From Proteiniclasticum aestuarii (GTDB lineage Bacteria; Bacillota; Clostridia; Clostridiales; Clostridiaceae): 64,000 nucleotides of DNA. A program made the translations under genes and the position numbers. Where the stretch lies: positions 310,001-374,000 of the forward strand of contig NZ_JAFNJU010000001.1 of assembly GCF_017368455.1 (NCBI RefSeq), in the 5' to 3' direction. A model generated the notes under the pieces. That model saw only the letters and a list, made by a program, of their open reading frames with translations. It did not search any database and had not been told where the DNA came from. Positions 27,224-36,003 of this stretch are shown one piece after another (the stretch's first letter is position 1; each line of letters begins with the position of its first letter).

Positions 27224-27670
27224 CTAATCCACTTCCTTCAGAATATAGATTACAAGAAGTCCCGTGCCGATGGTGATGCATATATCGGCCACATTGAAGG
27301 AAGGAAAATAGTAGACGTCCTTCCAGTGCCAGGATATGAAATCCACCACGAAACCGAATCGCACACGGTCAATGAGATTACCCACCGCACCAGTGAGTAT
27401 CAGGCCTGTGCTTGCGGTCAGAAGCCAGGTCTTCTTCTTTGCTTTATAGTAGTTAAACAGAAGGACACCCATGATGACCAGGGTCACCGCAGCCAGAAGA
27501 TACGCTCTTCCCTGAAAGATGCCAAAAGCCGCCCCTCTGTTCTCCAGGTAGGAAAAATCAAAAAATCCTTCTATGACCGTGATATCTGCTTTTCCTTTCA
27601 GGGTATCCACTGCCCATATTTTTGTGAAATAGTCCAGAACCAGTCCTATGATAATAATTGCGTAGATCAT
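27224..27670 (-). CDS. lspA: Lipoprotein signal peptidase (signal peptidase II)
   Basis: Aspartic protease cleaving prolipoprotein signal peptides, for example that of the LivJ lipoprotein. About 148 residues and four transmembrane helices; motifs LDYFTKIWA, ENRGAAFG, GNLIDRVRFG (catalytic Asp) and FPSFNVADICI (second catalytic Asp). The start at 27670 follows GGAGGCTGAG and overlaps the aroF stop by 4 bp (ATGA); an upstream in-frame start at 27682 is less likely. Confidence 0.96.
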   Translation of the reverse strand: MIYAIIIIGLVLDYFTKIWAVDTLKGKADITVIEGFFDFSYLENRGAAFGIFQGRAYLLAAVTLVIMGVLLFNYYKAKKKTWLLTASTGLILTGAVGNLIDRVRFGFVVDFISWHWKDVYYFPSFNVADICITIGTGLLVIYILKEVD

Positions 27671-28461
27671 CTCAGCCTCCAAATTTCGTTCGTATGATGC
27701 ATAATTTCTTCCAGTGTATGAATGTCTATGGTCTGCTGACTGTCGGAACAGGCTTTATCGGGATCCACGTGGGTTTCGATGAGCAGCCCGTCCGCTCCCG
27801 CCATGATCCCTGCTAAAGCCATGGGCTTCACAAGATCACGCACCCCTGTGCCGTGACTGGGATCCACAATTACTGGTAGTCTCGAATTTTTCTTGAGGTA
27901 CGCTACGGAATTCAGGTCCAGCGTATTTCTCGTGGTGGTCTCAAAGGTTCTGATTCCCCTCTCGCAGAGAATCACCTGATCGTTTCCAGTATTCAGGATG
28001 TACTCCGCAGCACTGACCCACTCGTTGACCGTCGCACTGAAGCCTCGCTTCAGAATCACTGGTTTTCCAAGCTTGCCCACCTCTTCAAGAAGCACATAGT
28101 TATACATGTTTCTGGAGCCGATCTGGATGATGTCCACCACATCCTTGGCTTTCTCTATGTCTCTCACATCGAGAATTTCTGTGGATATCACCATCTGAAA
28201 TTCCTTCTTGATCACACGGAGAATTTCAAGCCCTTCGCCTTTGAGTCCCTGAAAATCATAGGGTGATGTTCGGGGCTTGAAAGCTCCTCCTCTTAATATA
28301 TCCACACCCAAACTTTTCAGATTCCTGGCGATGTTTCTCATGGTGTCCAGATCTTCCACAGAACAGGGTCCCGCAAAAAACACAGGGTCTTCCGAGATGA
28401 TTTTATTCCCGATTTCAATTTTCACTTTGCCTAATGACAGGTCCATTGTCTTTTGTATCAT
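27667..28461 (-). CDS. aroF: 3-deoxy-7-phosphoheptulonate synthase (AroAI-beta type)
   Basis: First step of the shikimate pathway, from erythrose 4-phosphate and PEP. 264 residues with AGPCSVED, RGGAFKPRTSPYDFQG, GSRNMYNY, LKRGFSAT, CERGIRTFETTTRNT and VDPSHGTG, the Thermotoga-like type I-beta form. It lacks the N-terminal ACT-like regulatory domain seen in longer homologues and the C-terminal chorismate mutase of others, so allosteric control by aromatics is not evident. It lies directly after aroB. Confidence 0.94.
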   Translation of the reverse strand: MIQKTMDLSLGKVKIEIGNKIISEDPVFFAGPCSVEDLDTMRNIARNLKSLGVDILRGGAFKPRTSPYDFQGLKGEGLEILRVIKKEFQMVISTEILDVRDIEKAKDVVDIIQIGSRNMYNYVLLEEVGKLGKPVILKRGFSATVNEWVSAAEYILNTGNDQVILCERGIRTFETTTRNTLDLNSVAYLKKNSRLPVIVDPSHGTGVRDLVKPMALAGIMAGADGLLIETHVDPDKACSDSQQTIDIHTLEEIMHHTNEIWRLR

Positions 28462-28464
28462 GTC

Positions 28465-29481
28465 CTACTCCAATATCACGGTCAGAGCCTCAAGAATTTC
28501 CTCTTCCTGAACCACGACCTTTATTTCAGGTTCACCAATCTCACGTAAGAGTGTAAACCTCATATTCTCATCGTTTTTCTTGTCCTTTTTGATGGCCTCC
28601 AGAAGTTTTTCCGCTTCGGCACTGATTGTTCTCTTCAGGTCATATTTATCCATGATTTTTCTTACCACCTGATCTGCCTGTGGATCCAGTCCCAGTTTCA
28701 TGGTGCTGAGGTAAATCTCAGCAAGAATTCCCAGAGCCACTGCTTCTCCATGGGTCAGGGTCCCTTCCAGGACACTTTCTATGGCATGACCCACATTGTG
28801 TCCGAAGTTCAGTGCATTCCGCTTCCCTTTGTCCTCGTAATCCGCCTGCACCAGTTCGCTTTTGATGCAGAGCCCAGACAGGATGTACTCCTTCATGGGT
28901 AGATGGAAGAGATCTCGTTCAGTTGCGGAAAGATCCTTGAGCATCTGCTGGTCTCCGATCAGACCATATTTCAGTATCTCCCCCAGCCCACTCTTCAGTT
29001 CCCTTTCTTCCAGGGTCTTCAGAAAGTCCAGGCAGATGATGATCTTTTCCGGTTTCCGGAAGGCGCCGATATAGTTTTTGATGCCTCTGAAATTGACGCC
29101 GCACTTCCCGCCGACGGAACTGTCGCACATGGAAAGAAGCGTCGTTGGCACCATGTTGAAAGGAATGCCTCTTTTGAAGGTAGCCGCGACATAGCCTGCA
29201 AGGTCTCCCGTGACCCCTCCGCCTATGGCGACAAGGGTCTGACTCACATGATGCTCAAGCAGAAAGTCATAGATGTTCTCCACTTCCAGAAGGTTCTTGT
29301 TTTTCTCCGATGCCTCAAAAAGATACACCGTCTTTCCTTCTAAAAAAATCTTCAGCTCTTCTGTCACCTGGAGAAGTTTTCTGTCCACGACAAAAAGCGC
29401 ATCTTCTGGAAGCTTTACAAAAGTGCGATCCAATCCATCTGTAAATTCAATTTTCTCATTGAAAAACAGTTTCTCTTCCAT
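28465..29481 (-). CDS. aroB: 3-dehydroquinate synthase
   Basis: NAD- and metal-dependent cyclisation of DAHP, second step of the shikimate pathway. 338 residues with GGGVTGDLAGYVAATFKRG, PTTLLSMCDSSVGGKCGVN, the metal-ligand Glu in SGLGEILKYGLI and His residues in LNFGHNVGHAIE and THGEAVALG. GAAAGG precedes the ATG. It forms a two-gene unit with aroF, and the order matches the pathway. Confidence 0.96.
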   Translation of the reverse strand: MEEKLFFNEKIEFTDGLDRTFVKLPEDALFVVDRKLLQVTEELKIFLEGKTVYLFEASEKNKNLLEVENIYDFLLEHHVSQTLVAIGGGVTGDLAGYVAATFKRGIPFNMVPTTLLSMCDSSVGGKCGVNFRGIKNYIGAFRKPEKIIICLDFLKTLEERELKSGLGEILKYGLIGDQQMLKDLSATERDLFHLPMKEYILSGLCIKSELVQADYEDKGKRNALNFGHNVGHAIESVLEGTLTHGEAVALGILAEIYLSTMKLGLDPQADQVVRKIMDKYDLKRTISAEAEKLLEAIKKDKKNDENMRFTLLREIGEPEIKVVVQEEEILEALTVILE

Positions 29482-29529
29482 AACATTTTCCTTTCAAAGG
29501 ATATCTTATCACATGGAGACTCCCTTCAC

Positions 29530-29560
29530 AAGAAAAGAGACTTCTCTTAAAAAGTCTCTC
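29530..29560 (-). terminator. Terminator after divIVA
   Basis: AGAGACTT/AAGTCTCT stem with TTTTC following on the minus strand. It ends the division gene run. Confidence 0.75.
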
Positions 29561-29575
29561 TCCAAACTCCTGTAT

Positions 29576-30169
29576 TCAGCCTTTTATTTCCACTTCTTCC
29601 TCATTGAAACCACTGTCGCCATAGACGGTTTTGTCTCTGGAACCCTTCTGTTCCAGAAGACCTTCCTGAGGAGACAGTCCCGCAACTTTCAGTGAACTGG
29701 TCCCCAGGGTACCTCTTTCAATCTCCTCAGACGCTGAAGTGAAGGAACTCATCTGGCTTTCCATGAAGTTCAGCACTCTCATTTTGAAGTTGCTGAATTC
29801 CATCCTGTATTTCTCATACTCTCTCTTTAAATTCTCGTTGTCCTTATTGGTGTTTTCAATAATGGCCTGGGCTTTTGCCTGCGCATTCTCAAGGATATGT
29901 TCTGCTTCTCTCTCCGCCTGATTCTTTGTGGCATCTGCTGTATTCTGTGCTAATACCAGGGTGCTCTGAAGCGTTTTTTCAAGATTGGCATAATACTCGA
30001 TCTTCTCGTTGAAACCTTCAATCTTTTCTTTCAGACTTGCATTTTCCCGATAGAGGGCTTCAAAATCCTCTACAATCTCATCCAGAAATTCGTCCACCTC
30101 ATCTGTGCTGTAGCCTCTCATGGTTCTTTTGAAATCCTTATTGGTTATTTCTACGGGTGTGATCTTCAT
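29576..30169 (-). CDS. divIVA: Cell-pole/septum organiser DivIVA
   Basis: Coiled-coil protein that binds curved membrane and recruits polar and septal factors. 197 residues: the N-terminal lipid-binding motif ITPVEITNKDFKRTMRGYSTDEVDEFLD, then a long coiled coil (about 35-160), and a Ser/Gly-rich C-terminal tail ending EEEVEIKG. GGAGGAGG precedes the ATG. Last gene of the dcw-associated run. Confidence 0.94.
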   Translation of the reverse strand: MKITPVEITNKDFKRTMRGYSTDEVDEFLDEIVEDFEALYRENASLKEKIEGFNEKIEYYANLEKTLQSTLVLAQNTADATKNQAEREAEHILENAQAKAQAIIENTNKDNENLKREYEKYRMEFSNFKMRVLNFMESQMSSFTSASEEIERGTLGTSSLKVAGLSPQEGLLEQKGSRDKTVYGDSGFNEEEVEIKG

Positions 30170-30193
30170 GTTCTGCCTCCTCCATACTGAAAA

Positions 30194-30952
30194 TTATTCA
30201 AATTTATAAAATATGACCCTCAGATTCCCTTTCTGGGTCGTCCCGATGATTTCTCCGATTTTAAACTTTCCTTTTCTTCTGACGGTGATGGTATCTCCCT
30301 CTCTTATTTCCTTAGCCTTATCTCTTGTTTCATTGTAATTCAAGAGCACGAGCCCTTTCTGGATCATCTCCAGCGATTTGCTGCGGGATGTTCTGGCAAG
30401 CTCAGCTACAACCACATCAAGTCTCAGGGAAGCGATGACCGCCTCTCTTTTCACCAGATTTGGCTTAAGAAACAATACTTTATCCTCATACTCATGGAGT
30501 GTCAGCTTCACATTGCACCTGCCGATCTGATTGAGATTATTCAGTATATAGTCCGCCATGTCTCTGAATACGATCAGATAGGCCCGATCCTCTTTCACAA
30601 AAACATCGCCGAACTTCTCTCTCAGAATGCCTAAACTCATGACCGCACCCAGATAATCCCGATGAGAGAGCTCTGTCTGATGATCAATATTCTCAATTTC
30701 CACGATGGCCAAAGGGTTAACCCCGTTCAGACCATTGGCGAAAATTCTTCTCTCGAAAAAGTCTTCCCCCAGCACCTCTATTTCCCTGTATTCTTTCATG
30801 GCCAGAATTCTGTTCCAGACTCCTGGCGTATAGAATTCATCCGTATGATAAAAGAAGCTGAAGCTCTTTGCTCTTTCCAAAGACTCAAAGAGCTTCGCCA
30901 TTCTATAGGAATCCTCTTCCGAAAAGGTTTTGATGAACCCTTTTCTATCCAT
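30194..30952 (-). CDS. ylmH: S4-domain RNA-binding protein YlmH
   Basis: YlmH binds RNA and the 50S/tRNA complex and is linked to ribosome quality control in Firmicutes. 252 residues with a large N-terminal domain (about 1-175) and a C-terminal S4 domain DVVVAELARTSRSKSLEMIQKGLVLLNYNETRDKAKEIREGD. It shares one base with the sepF stop (TAATG). YlmG, often between sepF and ylmH, is absent. Confidence 0.92.
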   Translation of the reverse strand: MDRKGFIKTFSEEDSYRMAKLFESLERAKSFSFFYHTDEFYTPGVWNRILAMKEYREIEVLGEDFFERRIFANGLNGVNPLAIVEIENIDHQTELSHRDYLGAVMSLGILREKFGDVFVKEDRAYLIVFRDMADYILNNLNQIGRCNVKLTLHEYEDKVLFLKPNLVKREAVIASLRLDVVVAELARTSRSKSLEMIQKGLVLLNYNETRDKAKEIREGDTITVRRKGKFKIGEIIGTTQKGNLRVIFYKFE

Positions 30953-31413
30953 TATTTCCAGTTCAGAAACCCTTTGATAGAGCTTTCTTCCTTCTGATCT
31001 CTTGTCACTTCAACCATAGATGGAGATAGAACGTATACACCGTTTTCCACTTCCTGCAGGTCGCCGGAAAGAGCATAGGTTGCACCTGCAATGAAATCCA
31101 GCAGTCTCTGCGCCGTCCTTGGTTCAAGACTTGACGTATTGACCACAACGATCATATTCGCTTTCAGACTCTCGCAGATCTGTGGAGCCTCGTCAAATGT
31201 GTTGGGTTTGATGATATTGACTTTCGTATTATTCCCATGAAGACTCACCACTTTATTTGGCTCCTTCGTTTCTCTTCTTCTGCTGAGGATGGAGTAGCTT
31301 TCTTTAGGCTCTGCGATCTCTTCTTCTTCCAGCTCTTCCATTTCATAATCATCATACATTTCCTCGTCTTCAAAGCCCATCATGTTTTTGAATGAAGTCA
31401 TAATTTTACCCAT
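30952..31413 (-). CDS. sepF: Cell division protein SepF
   Basis: Bundles FtsZ and tethers the Z-ring to the membrane. 153 residues: N-terminal membrane-binding amphipathic stretch (MGKIMTSFKNMMGF), acidic linker, and the conserved core VNIIKPNTFDEAPQICESLKANMIVVVNTSSLEPRTAQRLLDFIAGATYALSGDLQEV. GGAGG precedes the ATG. FtsZ and FtsA are not in this window, so SepF may be the main membrane anchor if FtsA is missing from the genome; that is untested. Confidence 0.95.
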   Translation of the reverse strand: MGKIMTSFKNMMGFEDEEMYDDYEMEELEEEEIAEPKESYSILSRRRETKEPNKVVSLHGNNTKVNIIKPNTFDEAPQICESLKANMIVVVNTSSLEPRTAQRLLDFIAGATYALSGDLQEVENGVYVLSPSMVEVTRDQKEESSIKGFLNWK

Positions 31414-31433
31414 TATTTTTCCTCCTTATGAAT

Positions 31434-32111
31434 CTAATAATTTCTGGATCCGAAAATCCCAGTACCGACTCTTATCATGGTAGATCCCTCCTGCATGGCT
31501 GTCTCGTAATCCGAAGACATCCCCATGCTGAGAATCTCCATTCTGAAATGCTCCTTTTCATGCTGTTTGAGTTCCATGAACACCTCCTTCATTTTCCTGA
31601 AGTACTGTCTGTTTTCTTCAGGGGTTCCCTGTGGAATAATTGCCATCAGTCCTTTGACATGGATTCTATTAAGGTTTTTCAGCTCATCCAGGAACCCTGG
31701 CAGATCCTTCAGAAGAATCCCTGCTTTCTGAGGTTCTTCTCCAATATTGATTTCGATCAGTGTATCCACCGTAAGATTCATTTTTTCTGCTCTCTTGTGA
31801 ATTTCAGCTGCCAGAGACGATCTGTCCAGTGACTGAATCAGATGGGTCTTTCCCAGCACCTTTCTGACTTTATTGGTCTGCAGGTGACCGATGAGATGCC
31901 ATCTGATGTCCTTCGGCAGCACATCATATTTGGCTTCGATTTCCTGCACTTTATTTTCTCCGAAATCCCGGATGCCCATCTCATAGGCTTCCATGATTTC
32001 TTCGGGTGATTTTGTTTTTGATACGGCGATGAGGGTCACACCCTCTAATAGGGTATGCCTCACATGTTCGATGTTTTCTCTGATGCTGTTCAAATAGTCA
32101 CAACCTTTCAC
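31434..32111 (-). CDS. PLP-binding protein, YggS/PLPBP family
   Basis: Pyridoxal-phosphate homeostasis protein with a TIM-barrel fold. About 225 residues with LIAVSKTKSPEEIMEAY (PLP Lys), FGENKVQEIEAKYDVL, WHLIGHLQTNKVRKVL, and MSSDYETAMQEGSTMIRVGTGIFGSR at the end. The start is a GTG at 32111 overlapping the DUF881 stop (GTGA); a TTG six codons later, with AAAGG upstream, is an alternative. Its place before sepF is conserved in Firmicutes. Confidence 0.94.
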   Translation of the reverse strand: MKGCDYLNSIRENIEHVRHTLLEGVTLIAVSKTKSPEEIMEAYEMGIRDFGENKVQEIEAKYDVLPKDIRWHLIGHLQTNKVRKVLGKTHLIQSLDRSSLAAEIHKRAEKMNLTVDTLIEINIGEEPQKAGILLKDLPGFLDELKNLNRIHVKGLMAIIPQGTPEENRQYFRKMKEVFMELKQHEKEHFRMEILSMGMSSDYETAMQEGSTMIRVGTGIFGSRNY

Positions 32112-32830
32112 TCAGCTTCCTGAAGATACTCCGGCATAATTGGTGGCACCGAACCTTCAAGAACGATTATGGGCATTTTCTCAAGGCTTATCTGAATGCC
32201 CCTGTTTTTCATGATTCTCATCTGGCTGAACTCCGTTTCCGTATAGGCTTCCAGAAGTGCTTTATCGCCGATGGCCTCCACCACAAAAGGTGCCGGCAGC
32301 TTCTGACCGTTGATGGAAATGAATGCCCAGCTGCAGTAAACCTCTGAGGTTTCTGTCACTCGCTGCCCATTGATGGAGATGGCTTCTGCTCCATTGAGTT
32401 TCAGTTCATTGATGAGTTTAAGCATATCTTCATTATGAATGATTCTCAGCCAGCTGTCTATGGAACCTTCCAGCTCCCCTTCTTTAGGAAGACCGTCCTC
32501 CAAAGTCAGGATCAGTCCCGCTCCCCGTACATCTTCGTAGCCCAGCAGTTTCTCATTTCGGCTATACTCTTCTGTGAGGTCTTCCATGACAAGCAAGGAA
32601 TCGGTGCTTTCCTTCTTGTAATCACTGAGCTTCTTCAGCATTTCGTCTTCCGTTTTCTTTAAAACATGAATTTCATTCTTCAGTTTAGCACTGTACTCCA
32701 GAGCATCACTGTAGTCACTCTGAACAAGAATCACATCCACCTGACCCGTTGCCAGCTGCACTCCTGTGGCTATCCCGATTCCCATGATTACAGCACCAAG
32801 AAGTGTCAAAACCTTACTCAAGTGCATCAT
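32108..32830 (-). CDS. DUF881 family membrane-anchored protein (copy 1)
   Basis: Function unknown; DUF881 proteins (YlxW/YlxX type) occur in the division region of Firmicutes and Actinobacteria. 240 residues: one N-terminal helix (about 8-28), a coiled coil (about 45-90), then the DUF881 core with GLILTLEDG, DMLKLINELKLNGAEAISINGQRV and APFVVEAIGD. It overlaps sbp by 17 bp. About 275 bp upstream a second DUF881 gene starts this trio. Confidence 0.9.
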   Translation of the reverse strand: MMHLSKVLTLLGAVIMGIGIATGVQLATGQVDVILVQSDYSDALEYSAKLKNEIHVLKKTEDEMLKKLSDYKKESTDSLLVMEDLTEEYSRNEKLLGYEDVRGAGLILTLEDGLPKEGELEGSIDSWLRIIHNEDMLKLINELKLNGAEAISINGQRVTETSEVYCSWAFISINGQKLPAPFVVEAIGDKALLEAYTETEFSQMRIMKNRGIQISLEKMPIIVLEGSVPPIMPEYLQEAE

Positions 32831-33173
32831 TTCTCTTTCCCTTATAATACTTGTCGATGAGCAGTCTTCGAATCACCGCAAAGTTATTGAAGATTCTCCC
32901 TCCGAATACGACCACTGCCGCCAGATACATGGGAAGACCCAGCTTGTCTCCTAAAAACGTCAGCGCCACTGCGATGATGGCATTTCCGAAGAATCCGGAA
33001 ATGAACACGATATTATCAAAAGTCTTTCCTAGATACGCCTTCAGTGCCCCAAGCACGGAATCCAGACAGGTCAGTATAGCGATGGTGAGATACGTAGTAT
33101 AGGCATCAGGAATCTTCACATCCAGAAAAAGCCCAAGCAGAATACCAATGAGCAGTCCGATCATTACAATCAT
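32814..33173 (-). CDS. sbp: Small basic membrane protein Sbp (DUF1290)
   Basis: Multi-spanning small membrane protein of unknown function found beside DUF881 genes in dcw regions. 119 residues with hydrophobic helices and the conserved LGLFLDVKIPDAYTTYLTIAILTCLDSVLGALKAYLGKTFD and FGGRIFNNFAVIRRLLI. GGAGG lies 11 bp before the ATG. It sits between the two DUF881 genes. Confidence 0.92.
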   Translation of the reverse strand: MIVMIGLLIGILLGLFLDVKIPDAYTTYLTIAILTCLDSVLGALKAYLGKTFDNIVFISGFFGNAIIAVALTFLGDKLGLPMYLAAVVVFGGRIFNNFAVIRRLLIDKYYKGKRNDALE

Positions 33174-33176
33174 CTT

Positions 33177-33896
33177 CTACTTCGCCTCCTCTATGAATGA
33201 TGTGGAAAATGGTTTCTCGTATCTGCTTATGAAAAGCTCATCCACGGGTTGAAACCGTATGTCGTAAAATTCCAGCGCGTTATAGGACATGGCGCCCTGA
33301 AAAGCCACTGCACTGTTCAGTTTGTTCTTGTCTCCGATGGCTTTGATGACGATTTCCTCTCTTGGGGAAACCTTTTCGTCATTGATCAGTATATAGCTGT
33401 TATTCGAACTGGATTTGATTCCAGTCTGAATGGCGATTCGCTTCTCATTGATGCTGATGGCTTCTGCCCCCGCAAACTTCAGTTCATTGATGATATAAAC
33501 CAGTTCCAGATCCGTGAGATAGCTGAATGTCTGCGGGTTCAGAAGGGGATCCGTTGGTTTGAGACTCAGTGTAAGTCCCGGTCCCTTCACATCCACCAGG
33601 CCTAGTAGCAGTCTGGAATGATCCAGCTCTGTTTTCAGAAGCTGATTTGCTTCATTGCTGGAGGAAGCCGCGATTTCATAGCTCTTGAGCTCCTCCGTCA
33701 GTTCATTGTTGTTTTCGATCAGTGCTGCTTTCTCCTCTTTCAGCATTTCGATTTCATGGAACAGATCTTCTGTCTCCTGAACCGTCAGTTTCTTCACCGG
33801 ATCCTGCAGCTGCTTGTACTGATAGGCCATGAGAAACCCTAGAAGCACAAACACCAGTGCCAGTACCCATTGCATATTTCTATTTGTCTTTTTCAT
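33177..33896 (-). CDS. DUF881 family membrane-anchored protein (copy 2)
   Basis: Paralogue of the gene at 32108-32830. 239 residues: short basic N-terminus, one membrane helix (about 9-25), a coiled coil (about 35-90), then the DUF881 core with GPGLTLSLKPTD, LVYIINELKFAGAEAISINEKRI and EEIVIKAIGD. The two copies share layout and the NELK-AGAEAISIN signature but have diverged clearly. Unknown function, probably outside-facing. Confidence 0.9.
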   Translation of the reverse strand: MKKTNRNMQWVLALVFVLLGFLMAYQYKQLQDPVKKLTVQETEDLFHEIEMLKEEKAALIENNNELTEELKSYEIAASSSNEANQLLKTELDHSRLLLGLVDVKGPGLTLSLKPTDPLLNPQTFSYLTDLELVYIINELKFAGAEAISINEKRIAIQTGIKSSSNNSYILINDEKVSPREEIVIKAIGDKNKLNSAVAFQGAMSYNALEFYDIRFQPVDELFISRYEKPFSTSFIEEAK

Positions 33897-33910
33897 GCTT
33901 ACCCTTCTTC

Positions 33911-34726
33911 TTAACCATCACCGTTTTCAGGTGCTTCTTCATTCAGTTCCTCTTCTTCCGTTTGTTCTTTCACTCTGGATTCATCAAATACCACCGGTTT
34001 TTCCACATAAGACAGATCCACATATCCTTTTACGTCCTCAAGATTGCCGTCAATAATGATGTTGATTGCCGTATTGAGCTTCTCCTTCAGTGTGTCGGGA
34101 TATCCGAGCCTCACTTCCAGCTCATTGTAAAAGGTTCGGATATTCGTCATATCTCGTAAATCCAGCTCTGTGAAGCGTATATCGCTGATATTTCTTTCCT
34201 GGAGATATCTGAATTCCTCCAGTATCTTCACCTTGTCCGGAAAAGCCTCGTAGATATTCCCCCCCAGTTCAGGAAGCTCTATGTCATCTGTAAGGGTTAC
34301 GCCTTCCACCGCATTGGCTCCCACTTCCAGAAGGATCCCTTCTCTTGTGGCCAGACTGATGACCCCATCCTTATAATAATTCACTTCCGCCTTCTTTTCC
34401 TGGATCACGATTTCGATGGTGGAAGGAAATATTCTTTTCACTTTCATGTGGTCAAAATAAGGCTGATTTTCAAAAAAATCCTCTATCTGCTCCGAACTGA
34501 ATAACAGTATGTTCTCTCCGATGAGCTGATCTGTCTCTTTTGCGATGAGCTGATCCGAAATCTTATGATTTCCCTGAGCAGATATGGACTGTATATCAAA
34601 AAATGGAGCATGGGTTACAAATATCCCCGCTGAAATCATTATGAGAACGAGAAGAAAGATCATGATTCTTCTTCGTCTCTTCCTTTTCTTCTTTCTGATC
34701 CGATCTTGAACTTCTTTCAAGCTCAT
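33911..34726 (-). CDS. ftsQ: Cell division protein FtsQ/DivIB
   Basis: Bitopic divisome protein. About 271 residues: cytosolic tail rich in Lys/Arg (RKKKRKRRRR), one helix (about 22-40), POTRA domain starting FDIQSISAQGNHKIS, and a beta domain (FTELDLRDMTNIRTFYNELEVRLG), then an acidic tail ending EEAPENGDG. I prefer the ATG at 34726, with AGAGGA about ten bases upstream; a GTG at 34735 is closer to it. Placed after ftsW; murG and murB, often between, are absent. Confidence 0.93.
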   Translation of the reverse strand: MSLKEVQDRIRKKKRKRRRRIMIFLLVLIMISAGIFVTHAPFFDIQSISAQGNHKISDQLIAKETDQLIGENILLFSSEQIEDFFENQPYFDHMKVKRIFPSTIEIVIQEKKAEVNYYKDGVISLATREGILLEVGANAVEGVTLTDDIELPELGGNIYEAFPDKVKILEEFRYLQERNISDIRFTELDLRDMTNIRTFYNELEVRLGYPDTLKEKLNTAINIIIDGNLEDVKGYVDLSYVEKPVVFDESRVKEQTEEEELNEEAPENGDG

Positions 34727-34763
34727 TTTACTCACGTCCTCTAATCATCACGATCTGTTCACT

Positions 34764-35972
34764 TCAGTTCCTCTCGGAAGGCACCCTGCTCTTTCTGGAT
34801 TGTCTTGAAATATTCAGGAGGATCCCCACCGCTGCCAGATTCACAACCAGAGATGTTCCACCGGCACTGATGAACGGCAGCGTGACACCTGTAACCGGAA
34901 AAGCACCTATCACCACAGCAATGTTGATCAGTGACTGGAGTGCAAATATAGCTGTGATTCCTATGGCCAGAAGCCTTCCGAAATTATCTTCTGCGGCAAG
35001 GGCGATTTTTATTCCTCTAAAGATCAGCGTCATGATCATGGCTATGAGAATCAGGCCGCCGATGAGCCCCAGTTCCTCCACAACCACCGCAAAGATGAAA
35101 TCATTCTGGGCTTCAGGCAGCCAGAAAGCCTTCAGCCTGGACATGCCAATGCCTCGACCGAAAACCCCACCGCTGGTCAGTGCATAGAGAGACTGGACAA
35201 GCTGATGTCCATCACCCTGTGCATCCAGAAAGGGATCGCCGAAGTTCAGGAATCTTCTCATACGGTAGGGCTCCTTGATCATGGCAATGACCAGCATGGA
35301 TACACCTACCCCGATATAGGAGAAAACCTGCATATAAGGGACTCCGGAAAGAAATATCATAATGAGTGAAGTGATCATGAGTATTGCACCGATGGATAGG
35401 TTGCTCTGCAGCACGATAATGATACCCGCGAATACGCCTGCCATGAGAAATACTTTTCTGGATGCTTTCCAGGATCTTGTCTTTTTGATCTCCACGCGCT
35501 TCAGCACATTGGCAGCATATAAGACCATGGCGAACTTCGCAAGTTCGGAAGGCTGGAGAGAAAGTGGACCGATCCTGATCCATCTGCTGGCACCTTTTGT
35601 AGGGTCAAACAGTATGACCGCAACATTGAGGATCAGCACCACAAAAACAATGAGTTTCGTGAACTGCATGGTGTAACGATGGTAGTTGAAATTACTGATG
35701 ATGAAAATCATGATGAACATTCCACCGAGTGCGAATACGCCCTGCCGGAACAGGTCCTTATAGGCGGCAAAGCCTTTCACCACATTCTCGTAGCTGGATG
35801 CACTGAATACCATGAGCAGTCCGAAAAACACCAGAGCAACGGTTACTGCAAGAAGCGGAAAATCCACTTCTTTGTATTTCACCTTATATTTACTTCTTTT
35901 CTTATACTTCCTGCTCTTCTTGCTCTTTGAAGGCAAGCTCTCTGTTCTTATCTTCTGTTGTGCTGAATTCAT
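34764..35972 (-). CDS. ftsW: Septal peptidoglycan polymerase FtsW (SEDS)
   Basis: Lipid II polymerase of the divisome, partner of the class B PBP encoded upstream. 402 residues with about ten transmembrane helices. SEDS signatures are GASRWIRIGPLSLQPSELAKFAMVLYAAN, FLNFGDPFLDAQGDGHQLVQSLYALTSGGVFGRGIGMSRLK, LPEAQNDFIFAVVVEELG and LPFISAGGTSL. The long Lys-rich N-terminus (about 1-30) is cytosolic. GGGAGGTGG precedes the ATG. murD normally sits just upstream; here mraY does. Confidence 0.96.
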   Translation of the reverse strand: MNSAQQKIRTESLPSKSKKSRKYKKRSKYKVKYKEVDFPLLAVTVALVFFGLLMVFSASSYENVVKGFAAYKDLFRQGVFALGGMFIMIFIISNFNYHRYTMQFTKLIVFVVLILNVAVILFDPTKGASRWIRIGPLSLQPSELAKFAMVLYAANVLKRVEIKKTRSWKASRKVFLMAGVFAGIIIVLQSNLSIGAILMITSLIMIFLSGVPYMQVFSYIGVGVSMLVIAMIKEPYRMRRFLNFGDPFLDAQGDGHQLVQSLYALTSGGVFGRGIGMSRLKAFWLPEAQNDFIFAVVVEELGLIGGLILIAMIMTLIFRGIKIALAAEDNFGRLLAIGITAIFALQSLINIAVVIGAFPVTGVTLPFISAGGTSLVVNLAAVGILLNISRQSRKSRVPSERN

Positions 35973-36003
35973 GAGCCACCTCCCGAAGCTTAACGGCTGG
36001 GTC

